DNA of 64,000 bases. Source: Kitasatospora aureofaciens (lineage in GTDB: Bacteria; Actinomycetota; Actinomycetes; Streptomycetales; Streptomycetaceae). Position numbers and translations under genes: made by a program. Under the pieces are notes generated by a model. It was not told where the DNA came from. It saw only the letters and a list, made by a program, of their open reading frames with translations, and made no database searches. The stretch is taken from positions 161,373-225,372 of the forward strand of contig NZ_JAHTKP010000009.1 of NCBI RefSeq assembly GCF_019192735.1. The letters are read 5' to 3'. Positions 43,163 to 51,120 of this stretch are shown in pieces. Numbering within the stretch: position 1 is the first letter of the stretch; each line of letters starts with the position of its first letter.

Positions 43163-44881
43163 ATGACCCAGAACCTGGCCGACACCACCCGGCCTGCCGC
43201 CGACGCCACCGCTCACGAGGCGGCCGCCCCGGCTCCTGCGACTGGCGGCACGAGCAGAGACTGGTGGCGGGACGCGGTCATCTACCAGGTGTACCCGCGC
43301 AGCTTCGCCGACTCCAACGGCGACGGCATGGGCGACCTGCCCGGCATCCGCAGCCGCCTGCCCTACCTGCGCGACCTCGGCGTGGACGCCGTCTGGCTCT
43401 CGCCGTTCTACGCCTCGCCGCAGGCCGACGCCGGCTACGACGTCGCCGACTACCGCGCGGTGGACCCGATGTTCGGCACCCTGCTGGACGCCGACGCGCT
43501 GATCCGCGACGCGCACGAGCTGGGCCTGCGGATCATCGTCGACCTCGTTCCCAACCACTCCTCGGACCAGCACGAGTGGTTCCAGCGCGCCCTGCGCGAG
43601 GGTCCTGCGTCCCCGCTGCGCGAGCGCTACCACTTCCGTCCCGGCAAGGGCGAGAACGGCGAACTGCCGCCCAACGACTGGGAGTCCATCTTCGGCGGCC
43701 CGGCCTGGACCCGCACCGAGAACCCGGACGGCACGCCCGGCGACTGGTACCTGCACCTGTTCGCCCCGGAGCAGCCCGACTTCAACTGGGAGAACCCGGC
43801 CGTCGCCGACGAGTTCCGCTCGATCCTGCGGTTCTGGCTCGACATGGGCGTGGACGGCTTCCGCATCGACGTCGCCCACGGCCTGGTCAAGGCCCCCGGA
43901 CTGCCCGACATCGGCGGCGCCGACCAGCTCAAGCTGCTCGGCAACGACGTCATGCCCTTCTTCGACCAGGACGGCGTGCACGAGATCTACCGCAGCTGGC
44001 GCAAGATCCTCGACGAGTACCCGGGCCGGCGGATCGGCGTCGCCGAGGCCTGGACCCCGACCGTCCAGCGCACCGCCAACTACGTCCGCCCCGACGAGCT
44101 GCACCAGGCCTTCAACTTCCAGTACCTGGGCACCGGTTGGGAGGCCGCCGCGCTGCGCGAGGTGATCGACGTCTCGCTCGACTCGATGCGCCCGGTCGAC
44201 GCCCCCACCACCTGGGTGCTGTCCAACCACGACGTCACCCGGCACGCCACCCGGTTCGCCAACCCGCCCGGCCTCGGCACCCAGATCCGCACCCCCGGCG
44301 ACCGCGAACTCGGCCTGCGCCGGGCCCGCGCCGCCACCCTGCTGATGCTGGCGCTGCCCGGTTCCGCGTACGTGTACCAGGGTGAGGAGCTCGGTCTGCC
44401 GGACGTCACCGACCTGCCGGACGAGGTCCGCCAGGACCCGTCCTTCTTCCGCCAGGCCGGCCAGGACGGCTACCGCGACGGCTGCCGCGTCCCGATCCCG
44501 TGGTCCGGCACCGAGGCCCCGTACGGCTTCGGTCCGGTCGCCGGCGGGCCGTCCTGGCTCCCGCAGCCGGCCGAGTGGGCCGCGCTCAGCGTCGAGGCGC
44601 AGACCGGCGACCCGACGTCCACCCTGGAGCTCTACCGAAGCGCGCTGGCCGTCCGCCGCACCCAGTCCGACCTCGGCGCCGGCACCGAGGTCGAGTGGCT
44701 GGACGCACCCGAGGGCACCCTGGCGTTCCGCCGCGGCGCCTTCGTCTGCACGGTGAACACCACCGGCGAGCCGGTGCGGATCCCCGCACCCGGAAAGCTG
44801 CTGCTCTCCTCCGTGGAACTCGTCGTCGACGGCGGCGAGACGGTGCTCGCACCGGACAGCACCGGCTGGTGGGCGGTCTGA
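43163..44881 (+). CDS. aglA: Alpha-glucosidase, glycoside hydrolase family 13
   Basis: A 572-residue GH13 enzyme. The conserved regions are DLVPNHSS, the nucleophile D236 in GFRIDVAHG, the acid/base E295 in GVAEAWTP, and D357 in LSNHDVTRH. No signal peptide is seen, so it acts inside the cell on maltose or short alpha-glucans brought in by the linked importer. ATG 43163 is preceded by AAGGGA; an in-frame GTG-type start 18 codons upstream is less likely. A LacI-family regulator follows after 25 bp. Confidence 0.94.
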   Translation: MTQNLADTTRPAADATAHEAAAPAPATGGTSRDWWRDAVIYQVYPRSFADSNGDGMGDLPGIRSRLPYLRDLGVDAVWLSPFYASPQADAGYDVADYRAVDPMFGTLLDADALIRDAHELGLRIIVDLVPNHSSDQHEWFQRALREGPASPLRERYHFRPGKGENGELPPNDWESIFGGPAWTRTENPDGTPGDWYLHLFAPEQPDFNWENPAVADEFRSILRFWLDMGVDGFRIDVAHGLVKAPGLPDIGGADQLKLLGNDVMPFFDQDGVHEIYRSWRKILDEYPGRRIGVAEAWTPTVQRTANYVRPDELHQAFNFQYLGTGWEAAALREVIDVSLDSMRPVDAPTTWVLSNHDVTRHATRFANPPGLGTQIRTPGDRELGLRRARAATLLMLALPGSAYVYQGEELGLPDVTDLPDEVRQDPSFFRQAGQDGYRDGCRVPIPWSGTEAPYGFGPVAGGPSWLPQPAEWAALSVEAQTGDPTSTLELYRSALAVRRTQSDLGAGTEVEWLDAPEGTLAFRRGAFVCTVNTTGEPVRIPAPGKLLLSSVELVVDGGETVLAPDSTGWWAV

Positions 44882-44906
44882 CGTGGTTGCAATAGGCTCT
44901 GGAACC

Positions 44907-45926
44907 GTGACTACGGCGCGACTCTCAGACATCGCGGCGCAGGCGGGGGTCAGCGAAGCCACCGTCTCCCGCGTACTCAACGGCAAGGCGAACGTCTCCG
45001 CCGCCACCCGGCAGACCGTGCTGGCGGCGCTCGACGTGCTCGGGTACGAGCGGCCGACCCGGCTGCGCCAGCGCAGCGCCGGACTGATCGGGCTGATCAC
45101 GCCGGAGCTGAGCAACCCGATCTTCCCCGCGCTCGCCCAGGTCATCGAGCAGGTGCTCAGCCGGCACGGGTACACCCCGGTGCTGTGCACCCAGACGCCC
45201 GGCGGGTCCACCGAGGACGAACTGGTGGACATGCTGGTCGACCGGGGTGTGGCGGGCATCGTCTTCGTCTCCGGGCTGCACGCCGACTCCACCGCCGACC
45301 ACGACCGGTACGCCCGGCTGGCCGGGCGCGGGGTGCCGTTCGTCCTGATCAACGGCTACAGCGAGCGGATCGCCGCGCCGTTCATCTCGCCGGACGACCG
45401 GGCCGCGATGTGGATGGCCGTCCAGCACCTGGCCGAACTCGGGCACGAGCGGATCGGGCTGGCGGTCGGGCAGAAGCGGTACGTGCCGGTGCTGCGCAAG
45501 ATCGAGGGGTTCACGGCCGCCATGCAGACCGTCCTCGGGCGGACGCAGGAGGAGGCCGAGGAACTCGTCCACCACACGCTGTTCAGCGTGGAGGGCGGGC
45601 ACGCGGCGGCCGGCGCGCTGCTTGACAAGGGGTGCACGGCGATCGTGTGCGGCAGCGACATGATGGCGCTCGGCGCGATCCGGGCAGTGCGCCAGCGCGG
45701 GCTGTCGGTGCCGCACGACGTGTCGGTGGTCGGCTTCGACGACTCGCCGCTGATCGCCTTCACCGAGCCGCCGCTGACCACGATCCGCCAGCCGGTCGAG
45801 GCGATGGCGACGGCGGCGGTGGACGCGCTGCTGGAGGAGGTCGGCGGAAACGCCGCCCAGCGTGGGGAGTTCATGTTCCAGCCGGAGCTGGTCATGCGCG
45901 GTTCCACGGGGGCGTGCGCGCGCTGA
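44907..45926 (+). CDS. LacI-family regulator (MalR-like)
   Basis: A 339-residue LacI/GalR repressor. The helix-turn-helix and hinge are at residues 5-60 (LSDIAAQAGVSEATVSRVLN), and the periplasmic-binding-like effector domain follows. It probably represses the maltose operon through the inverted repeat at 39660. GTG 44907 is used; an in-frame GTG at 44883 is the alternative. It is the last gene of the operon, unlike S. coelicolor, where malR lies upstream of malE. Confidence 0.92.
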   Translation: MTTARLSDIAAQAGVSEATVSRVLNGKANVSAATRQTVLAALDVLGYERPTRLRQRSAGLIGLITPELSNPIFPALAQVIEQVLSRHGYTPVLCTQTPGGSTEDELVDMLVDRGVAGIVFVSGLHADSTADHDRYARLAGRGVPFVLINGYSERIAAPFISPDDRAAMWMAVQHLAELGHERIGLAVGQKRYVPVLRKIEGFTAAMQTVLGRTQEEAEELVHHTLFSVEGGHAAAGALLDKGCTAIVCGSDMMALGAIRAVRQRGLSVPHDVSVVGFDDSPLIAFTEPPLTTIRQPVEAMATAAVDALLEEVGGNAAQRGEFMFQPELVMRGSTGACAR

Positions 45927-45956
45927 GCGCGGGTTGCCGGGCTACGAGCTACGAGC

Positions 45957-45990
45957 AGGGCCCCGGAGAGCAGTTGCTCTTTGGGGCCCT
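45957..45990. terminator. Terminator of the maltose operon
   Basis: AGGGCCCC pairs with GGGGCCCT and AGAGC with GCTCT across an AGTT loop; the two paired parts are separated by a short GG/TT mismatch. It lies 30 bp after the LacI stop, facing the convergent VapB-like gene. Confidence 0.85.
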
Positions 45991-46005
45991 TCGGCGTGCT
46001 CCGCG

Positions 46006-46206
46006 TCAGCCCTCCTGGGCGGTCGGGCGGTCGGTGGTGAGCCGTTGGCCGTCGGCGGCGTCGCCGGTGCGGGTCTCGGTCCGGCGACCGCGGGCCAGGT
46101 AGTCGCGCAGGACCAGTTCGACGGCGTCCTGCGGGTTCTTGGTACCGGAGAGCATCATCGCGTCGATCGCGAGGTTCGCGTCGAGCGTGACGGTGACCTG
46201 GGCCAT
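46006..46206 (-). CDS. VapB-like antitoxin-type protein, orphan
   Basis: A 66-residue protein. Residues 1-40 (VTVTLDANLAIDAMMLSGTK, then QDAVELVLRDYLARGRR) follow the pattern of DUF2191/VapB-type antitoxins, with a short strand and two helices that dimerise. A low-complexity acidic tail follows. No VapC/PIN toxin gene lies within the window's neighbourhood. ATG 46206 has a strong GGAGGAG, so it is probably expressed. Many actinomycete solitary copies are of unknown use. Confidence 0.7.
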   Translation of the reverse strand: MAQVTVTLDANLAIDAMMLSGTKNPQDAVELVLRDYLARGRRTETRTGDAADGQRLTTDRPTAQEG

Positions 46207-46320
46207 GGTGACTCCTCCTCGGGTGCAGAGCAGCAGCATGCCCGTTGGGGGCGGAGTTTGACCATGCGGATACGCCAGAGCCCCGGGGAGGAGCGACCAG
46301 ACTCTCCCCGGGGCGGCGGG

Positions 46321-46369
46321 TGACAGATTTCAGATGACAGATGATGAATCTGTCATCTGAAATCTGTCA
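46321..46369. repeat. Heptamer-built inverted repeat, copy 2
   Basis: A perfect 22-bp inverted repeat (46321-46342 with 46348-46369) with a 5-base loop GATGA. It is built from GACAGAT/ATCTGTC heptamers like the copy at 26.4 kb. It lies 12 bp beyond the stop of the minus-strand muralytic gene and could act as its terminator. Confidence 0.9.
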
Positions 46370-46380
46370 GCTGTTCGTCG

Positions 46381-47628
46381 TCAGACGCGGCCGGCGAAGT
46401 CCGGCGCCCAGTTGGCGATGGTCTGCAGGCGGACGCCCGAGCTCGGGTTCGCGGCCTCGATGTACTGGCCGCCGCCGATGTAGAGCGCGACGTGGTAAAC
46501 GCCGGAGTTCTGGCCGTTGTTGGACCAGAACAGCAGGTCGCCCGGCTTCAGGCTGTCCAGCGAGACGTGGGTGCTGGCGGCGGCCTGGTCGGCGGCGATG
46601 CGCGGGACGGAGATGCCCGCGGCGCGCAGCGCGGCCTGGGTCAGGCCGGAGCAGTCCCAGCCGCCGTTGCCGGTGCCGCCGTAGACGTAGGCCTGGCCGA
46701 CCTTCGACTTGGCGAAGCTGACCGCGGCGGCCATGCTGCCGGTGGCGGCCTGGGTCTGCGCCTGGGCGGCCGGCTTCGCAGCGGGCTTCGAGGACGGCTT
46801 GGCGGCCTGGGTCTGGGCGGCGGGCTGGGCGTTCACGGCACCGCCGTTGGCGGACTGGCCCGACTTCTGCGAGCGGTTGAACCAGTTGAAGTCACCGGAC
46901 TGGCCGGACTGCGCCGACGAGGGCGCCTGGGCCTGGGTGCTGTCGCCGAAGGACAGGTGCTGGCCCGGGTAGATGGTGTCCGGACCCTCGGTCAGGGTGC
47001 TGCGGTTCAGCTCGTACAGCCGCTGCCAGCCGCCCTGGACATCGTGCTTGGCGGCGATCGAGGACAGCCAGTCGCCGGTCACGACCGTGTAGTCGCTGCC
47101 CTTGGCGGAGTCGGCGGACGCCGGAGCCTGGTCCTGGGCCTGGGCGGGCGCCTGGGCGGCCGGCTTCGCGGCGGGCTTCGGGGCCGGCTTGGCAGCCGGG
47201 GCCTTGGCGGCGGTCGAGCCGGAAGCGGCCGAGGTGTCGACGGCGGCCACGGCGCCGCCCTTGGTCAGGCCGGCCTGGATCGAGCAGACGGGCCAGGCGC
47301 CGGGACCCTGCGAGGCGAGGACCTTCTCGGCGATTGCGATCTGCTGGTCCTTGGTGGCCTGGTTGGCCTGCGGGGCGTACGTGGTGCCACCGAAGGCGGC
47401 CCAGGTGCTGGAGGTGAACTGGAGGCCGCCGTAGAAGCCGTTGCCGGTGTTGATGCTCCAGTCGCCGCTGCTCTCGCACTGGGCGACCTTGTCCCAGGTG
47501 GCGACGGAAGCGGCGGAGGCGGTGCCGGTGGTGAGGCAGGGGATGGTGAGGCCGACGCCCGCGACGCCGATGGCGGCGATCACGCGACGGGTGCGGCTGG
47601 ACAGGCGAGAGCCGTTGTTGGGCAGCAT
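46381..47628 (-). CDS. rpfA: Secreted Rpf/LysM/NlpC-P60 muralytic enzyme
   Basis: A 415-residue secreted peptidoglycan hydrolase. A signal peptide ends near residue 40 (TASAA). A resuscitation-promoting-factor transglycosylase-like domain follows (WDKVAQCESSGDW, catalytic E52). After an Ala/Pro/Lys linker comes LysM (DYTVVTGDWLSSIAAKH), a second linker, and a C-terminal NlpC/P60 endopeptidase with C326 (WDCSGL) and H379 (YHVALYIG). It should cleave glycan strands and peptide stems during germination or growth. ATG 47628 follows GGGAGAGGA. A c-di-AMP riboswitch and a Crp-like site lie upstream, as for rpfA of S. coelicolor. Confidence 0.93.
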   Translation of the reverse strand: MLPNNGSRLSSRTRRVIAAIGVAGVGLTIPCLTTGTASAASVATWDKVAQCESSGDWSINTGNGFYGGLQFTSSTWAAFGGTTYAPQANQATKDQQIAIAEKVLASQGPGAWPVCSIQAGLTKGGAVAAVDTSAASGSTAAKAPAAKPAPKPAAKPAAQAPAQAQDQAPASADSAKGSDYTVVTGDWLSSIAAKHDVQGGWQRLYELNRSTLTEGPDTIYPGQHLSFGDSTQAQAPSSAQSGQSGDFNWFNRSQKSGQSANGGAVNAQPAAQTQAAKPSSKPAAKPAAQAQTQAATGSMAAAVSFAKSKVGQAYVYGGTGNGGWDCSGLTQAALRAAGISVPRIAADQAAASTHVSLDSLKPGDLLFWSNNGQNSGVYHVALYIGGGQYIEAANPSSGVRLQTIANWAPDFAGRV

Positions 47629-47649
47629 GAAGACGCGGTCCTCTCCCAC

Positions 47650-47840
47650 GCCTGCGAGGTGAGCTGTCGGATTCGGGCCGGAGTTGCCCGGCCGCGCTGT
47701 GGGCGCGGCTTCACCCCTAGCCCTGAACCGTTCCGAGGAGCGGTCCGGGGCGACTTACCTGTGGGTCCCCCGCTCCTGCCGTGGTGCGTTTTCGCGCTGC
47801 CAGCGCACCCGACGGCAGGACTCGGCGTTGCGGATGAGCT
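47650..47840 (-). promoter_or_regulatory. c-di-AMP riboswitch (ydaO type)
   Basis: Reading the minus strand toward the rpf gene, the conserved blocks appear in order: CATCCGCAACGCCGAG, GGGGGACCCAC, AGGGGTGAAGCCGC, and CCGAATCCGACAGCTCACCT followed by CGCAGGCG. This is the layout of the ydaO/yuaA class, which turns expression down when cyclic di-AMP is high. It ends about 20 bp before the start codon. The rest of 47841-48158 holds promoter elements only. Confidence 0.9.
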
Positions 47841-47902
47841 GGGTCCGTGTGGTCACGAACGGGGAGCACGTTAAGCAGACTTAAGTTCAAACTGCAAATA
47901 TC

Positions 47903-47918
47903 TGTGACGCGCATCACG
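47903..47918. promoter_or_regulatory. Crp-like site
   Basis: TGTGA-N6-TCACG matches the Crp consensus in all but one end base. It is about 280 bp before the rpf start, upstream of the riboswitch. TTAAGCAGACTTAA at 47871-47884 is a second dyad near it. Confidence 0.65.
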
Positions 47919-48108
47919 ACTTATGGAAAGGCGCTAAAAATGTCGCCCGCCATGATCGGAAATGATCGTTATCCGGCAATAAACCTGCGGGTGTGCACAA
48001 CTGGCTGCACCTCAGGAGCCGAATGACGAAACATCACCAAAGCGCAAATGGGTACAGAACGGACATCTCGCGCATTTGGTTCTTAACTCCCGTACGCCGC
48101 AAGCCGAA

Positions 48109-48138
48109 AGGGCCCGGAACGCATCCGTTCCGGGCCCT
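48109..48138 (-). terminator. Terminator of the chelatase-like gene
   Basis: A perfect 13-bp stem (48109-48121 with 48126-48138) and loop CATC, 21 bp after the stop of the minus-strand gene. Confidence 0.88.
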
Positions 48139-48158
48139 CTTCTCGTCCGTGTGCGTTG

Positions 48159-49097
48159 CTACTCGCCGGCGGTCTCCTCGGCCGCCTGAGCGGCCTCTGC
48201 AGCCTCCGCCGCCTCGGCCTCGGCCTGAGCCTGGGCGGCCAGCGCCTCGGGCGACGGCGCCGGCAGCGCGGCCAGGTACGTGGCGGCGATCAGCTGGCCG
48301 ACCGTCGGGTACGCGCCCAGCGGCGCGGCGGACGGGCAGCCGGTCTCCTCGGCGGCCGTGGCGAGCAGCTCGGAGTCCGCCTCCGGGCCGATCACCAGCG
48401 GGGCCAGCGCGGGCCGCTGCGAGCCGGTCTCCTTGAGGTGCGCGACGGCCGCGGCCACCGAGCCGGGCACGTCGAGCGCGGCGGGGACCACCGGGACGGC
48501 CAGCCTGGCGGCCAGCAGCACGCCGGTGATCCCGGCCGCGGCGGCGGCGTCCTCGCCGCCGACGGTGGTCAGCACGACGCCGTCCGCGGCGGTCGCGATG
48601 GCGAACAGCCGGGCGCGGTCGGCGCGGGCCAGTCCGGCCTCGGAGAGCCGTACGTGGACGGCCTCGGCCAGCAGCGGGTGCGGGCCCAGCACGTCGGTCA
48701 CGTGGGCGCCGTACTCGGCGGCGAGCGCGTGGAGTTCGGTCAGGAAGCCGTGCGGGCCGGGCACCAGCGGCACCAGGATCGGTGCGGGCGCACCGGCCTC
48801 GGCGGCCTGGGCCAGTAGCTCGGCGACGGTGCGCTCGTGGCCGCCCGCGCCCTCGGGCGCGTCGCCGGGGAGGTAACCCACGGCGGTCTGCACGCCGTTC
48901 TGCTCGCTGCGGACGATCGACAGCAGCTCCTCGACGACCGAGCGGGACTCGGGCCCGGCGGTCGCGGGCACGGCGAGCACCAGGGCCGGGGAGCCGGCCG
49001 GGATCTCGGGGCGCTCGGGGCGGCGGTGGCGCCCCCGCGCACGGGAGCCTGGAGTGCGAACGGGCAGTGGCGCGCCCGGGATGGCTGCGGTGCTCAT
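48159..49097 (-). CDS. CbiX/sirohydrochlorin chelatase-like protein
   Basis: A 312-residue protein with two chelatase-like repeats (PILVPLVPGPHGFLTEL is the second-strand motif). In true CbiX enzymes the first strand carries an AHGS motif whose His inserts the metal; here it reads VLAVPATAGPES, with no His. A second candidate His lies in GPHGF. The tail from about residue 275 is Ala/Glu/Gln-rich and probably helical. It may be a non-catalytic chelatase homologue. It precedes the rpf gene on the same strand but has its own terminator. ATG 49097; no strong ribosome binding site. Confidence 0.72.
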   Translation of the reverse strand: MSTAAIPGAPLPVRTPGSRARGRHRRPERPEIPAGSPALVLAVPATAGPESRSVVEELLSIVRSEQNGVQTAVGYLPGDAPEGAGGHERTVAELLAQAAEAGAPAPILVPLVPGPHGFLTELHALAAEYGAHVTDVLGPHPLLAEAVHVRLSEAGLARADRARLFAIATAADGVVLTTVGGEDAAAAAGITGVLLAARLAVPVVPAALDVPGSVAAAVAHLKETGSQRPALAPLVIGPEADSELLATAAEETGCPSAAPLGAYPTVGQLIAATYLAALPAPSPEALAAQAQAEAEAAEAAEAAQAAEETAGE

Positions 49098-49657
49098 GGC
49101 GGAGATCGTAGGACATCGGCCCGTCAGGGCTGCAGTCGGCTGCCGTGCCGGTTTCGCGCGAACGGGGTGTGCATGGCGGGTGAGGGGCTGGCGTGCGCCG
49201 GGCGATTGGTCATATTTCGGACATACTTGGCCCAACCCTCGCGCGCCCGCCGGTATCTGCTGAAGACGTGCCCGGTGGAGCGTCGCGTTGCACCTGTAGC
49301 GCGTGAGATGTCTCACAGTCGGACGTCGATCTGACGGAGCGTCACGGTGGCGCGACTCCCGGCTCTCGAAGATCAACATTCAGCGGGGGGCCGCTCACGG
49401 CCGGTTATCGGAGGCCCGCCGATTCAGTCGGCTATGTCCGTTTACGTACCGTCAGGAGAAGGGGCCGTGAAGAGTTCAGGTCGGGTCGTAAAAGGCCTCG
49501 TGCACCTGCAATGTCTCGTGCTGATGCACGTGCACAGCGGCTATCATCGCGTCAAGTGAGGCGTTGTGCCGGGCTGGTACGGGGCCGGCCCGATCAATCG
49601 GCGGGTGCCGGGGGCGCCGCGCTGGACCACAACTCCGGGGCTCTTCGGGAGACTTCT
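49098..49657. other. Non-coding stretch before the DUF397 gene
   Basis: I see no gene here. From about 49500 it holds a near-palindrome TGCACCTGCA, an exact TGCACGTGCA (49525-49534), and a -10-like TATCAT at 49542. The left 400 bp contain nothing I can assign. Confidence 0.6.
49525..49534. promoter_or_regulatory. TGCACGTGCA palindrome at the DUF397 promoter
   Basis: This exact 10-bp palindrome lies 8 bp upstream of a TATCAT -10 box (49542-49547), within the spacer of the likely promoter. A one-mismatch relative is at 49501-49510. A protein bound here would block RNA polymerase. Confidence 0.65.
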
Positions 49658-49948
49658 ATGCACGACTCGCACGACTCTCAGGACATGTACGGCTCGCAGG
49701 TCGCGCACGGTTCGATCGGGGCCTACAGCGGGATGGCCGCCGCCGATCTGGAGGGAGTGGTCTGGCAGAAGAGCCTGCACAGCAACTCCCAGGGCAACTG
49801 CGTCGAATTCGCCGCTCTGCCGGGGGGCGACGTGGCGATGCGCAACTCGCGCTTCCCGGACGGTCCGGCGCTCATCTACACCCGGGCCGAGATCGCGGCC
49901 CTGCTGCTGGGGGTCAAGGACGGGGAGTTCGACCACCTGGCCGTCTGA
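49658..49948 (+). CDS. DUF397 protein
   Basis: A 96-residue protein with the DUF397 core: WQKSLHSNSQGNCVEFA, then VAMRNSRFPDGPALIYT. DUF397 proteins partner with XRE/DUF5753 regulators of the WhiJ type and are thought to antagonise them. The His/Ser/Gly-rich first 35 residues are unlike the core. ATG 49658 follows GGGAG. The XRE-DUF5753 and ATPase genes lie within 1.5 kb, forming a triad. Confidence 0.9.
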   Translation: MHDSHDSQDMYGSQVAHGSIGAYSGMAAADLEGVVWQKSLHSNSQGNCVEFAALPGGDVAMRNSRFPDGPALIYTRAEIAALLLGVKDGEFDHLAV

Positions 49949-50180
49949 GCGGCCGCCGCTCCACCATCGGGGGGCCGTCGTGGGTGCTGACACCACGACG
50001 GCCTTTGTCTTCTCGGGTGTCTCTCCGCGTGCCTCTTCGGGCCCGGTTGTGCAGGGGCCCGGCGGGTCTTCTGCGGAGGCCCGGTCATGGGGGAGCTTGT
50101 ACGGAAGTGCCGTCCCCTCCCCGGGGTGCGGCCCGCCCGGGGTCGTCCCTCGATGCGAGGGCGCCCGCCTGCGGCGAGGC

Positions 50181-50705
50181 CTAGGCGGAACGCCGGTGCC
50201 GGCCACCGAGTTCGGTGCTCGCCGCCTCCGGTTCGGCCTCGAACAGTGCCCAGACCACCTTGCCGCCGCCCAGCGGGTGCCAGCCCCAGGAGCGGCTGAA
50301 CGAGTCCACCAGGTGCAGCCCGCGGCCCGATTCGGCCACGAAGTCGGCCTCCCGGGCGACCGGGCCGATGCTGCTCGGATCGCTGACCGCGCAGACGATC
50401 TGGGGCGCGCGGTGCACGAGGCTTATTCGGATCGGCAGCCGCCCGTCCGCGGTCGCCTGTGTGGGAAAGTCGTACTCGCCCAGGGCGCCGCCCATCGGGT
50501 CGGGCCGTGCGCCGATCGCATGCCGCAGCGCGTTGGTCACCAGTTCCGACGCCACCAGCGCGACGTCGTCGAACAGCTCCATCAGGCCCCAGCGCTGCAG
50601 CGCGGTTCTGGCGAAGTCGCGTGCGGTTCTGACGGCTTCGAAGCGAGGAGCGAGCGTACAGGTGACCACATGGGGGTCAACCGCCAAAGCCGTACCGGTG
50701 CCCAT
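50181..50705 (-). CDS. ATP-binding protein, HATPase/anti-sigma type (AbaA-like)
   Basis: A 174-residue HATPase_c protein of the RsbW-like kinase group. The N-box is ELVTNALRHA, and the glycine-rich ATP lid motif is SGRGLHLVDS; the interspersed D box (VSDPS) is reduced. In WhiJ-like loci such proteins accompany XRE and DUF397 partners. ATG 50705 follows GGGAGGAGC at a good distance. An in-frame ATG at 50756, also with a good ribosome binding site (GGAGGTGA), would add 17 residues. Divergent from the XRE gene. Confidence 0.87.
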   Translation of the reverse strand: MGTGTALAVDPHVVTCTLAPRFEAVRTARDFARTALQRWGLMELFDDVALVASELVTNALRHAIGARPDPMGGALGEYDFPTQATADGRLPIRISLVHRAPQIVCAVSDPSSIGPVAREADFVAESGRGLHLVDSFSRSWGWHPLGGGKVVWALFEAEPEAASTELGGRHRRSA

Positions 50706-50910
50706 GAAGAGCTCCTCCCATAAGGGGGCGGACACGGCTGGACCCGCCGGGGTCATGCCGGTCACCTCCGACTCGCTCGGCCGCACGGCCCCCTCGACCA
50801 GGCGCGCGCGCACACAAACGCCCGGTGGCGCGGGGGACGCTGCCGGGCTGGTGCACGGAGTCGCGCGTGGGGTCGACGCGGAGCCCGCGGGATTGCCAGG
50901 GATGTGCAGG

Positions 50911-50920
50911 TGCACGTGCA
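50911..50920. promoter_or_regulatory. TGCACGTGCA palindrome, ATPase side
   Basis: The second exact copy, overlapping TGCAGGTGCA (50905-50914) and followed by TGCAGATGCA at 50941. It lies about 205 bp before the ATPase start, in the 415-bp divergent region between the ATPase and the XRE gene. That region contains no other gene. Confidence 0.6.
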
Positions 50921-50997
50921 CCATGGTCCTCTGCGCTCACTGCAGATGCAAGAGTCGATTCACGTGCAGTCGCACTATTGGCATATGCAAGCGCCGG

Positions 50998-51009
50998 ATG
51001 CACGTGCAT
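50998..51009. promoter_or_regulatory. ATGCACGTGCAT palindrome at the XRE promoter
   Basis: The third exact core copy, extended to a perfect 12-bp dyad. A -10-like TGATAG lies at 51032, so the palindrome covers or abuts the -35 region of the XRE gene promoter; the ATG is 112 bp further on. This suits autoregulation. Confidence 0.62.
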
Positions 51010-51120
51010 CCTGGTGTGTGGAGTGCAGAACTGATAGGAACATCCGTCAGTATCGGCACCGTGAGCGCTCAACTGATGGCAGACTGTGCGCTGTTTGCCC
51101 TAGGTGGAGGTTTCGACCGC

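Noticed and set aside
49347..49559. Small plus-strand frame covering the TGCACGTGCA site
   Set aside because: It contains the -10 box and palindromes of the DUF397 promoter, and has no ribosome binding site or recognisable domain.
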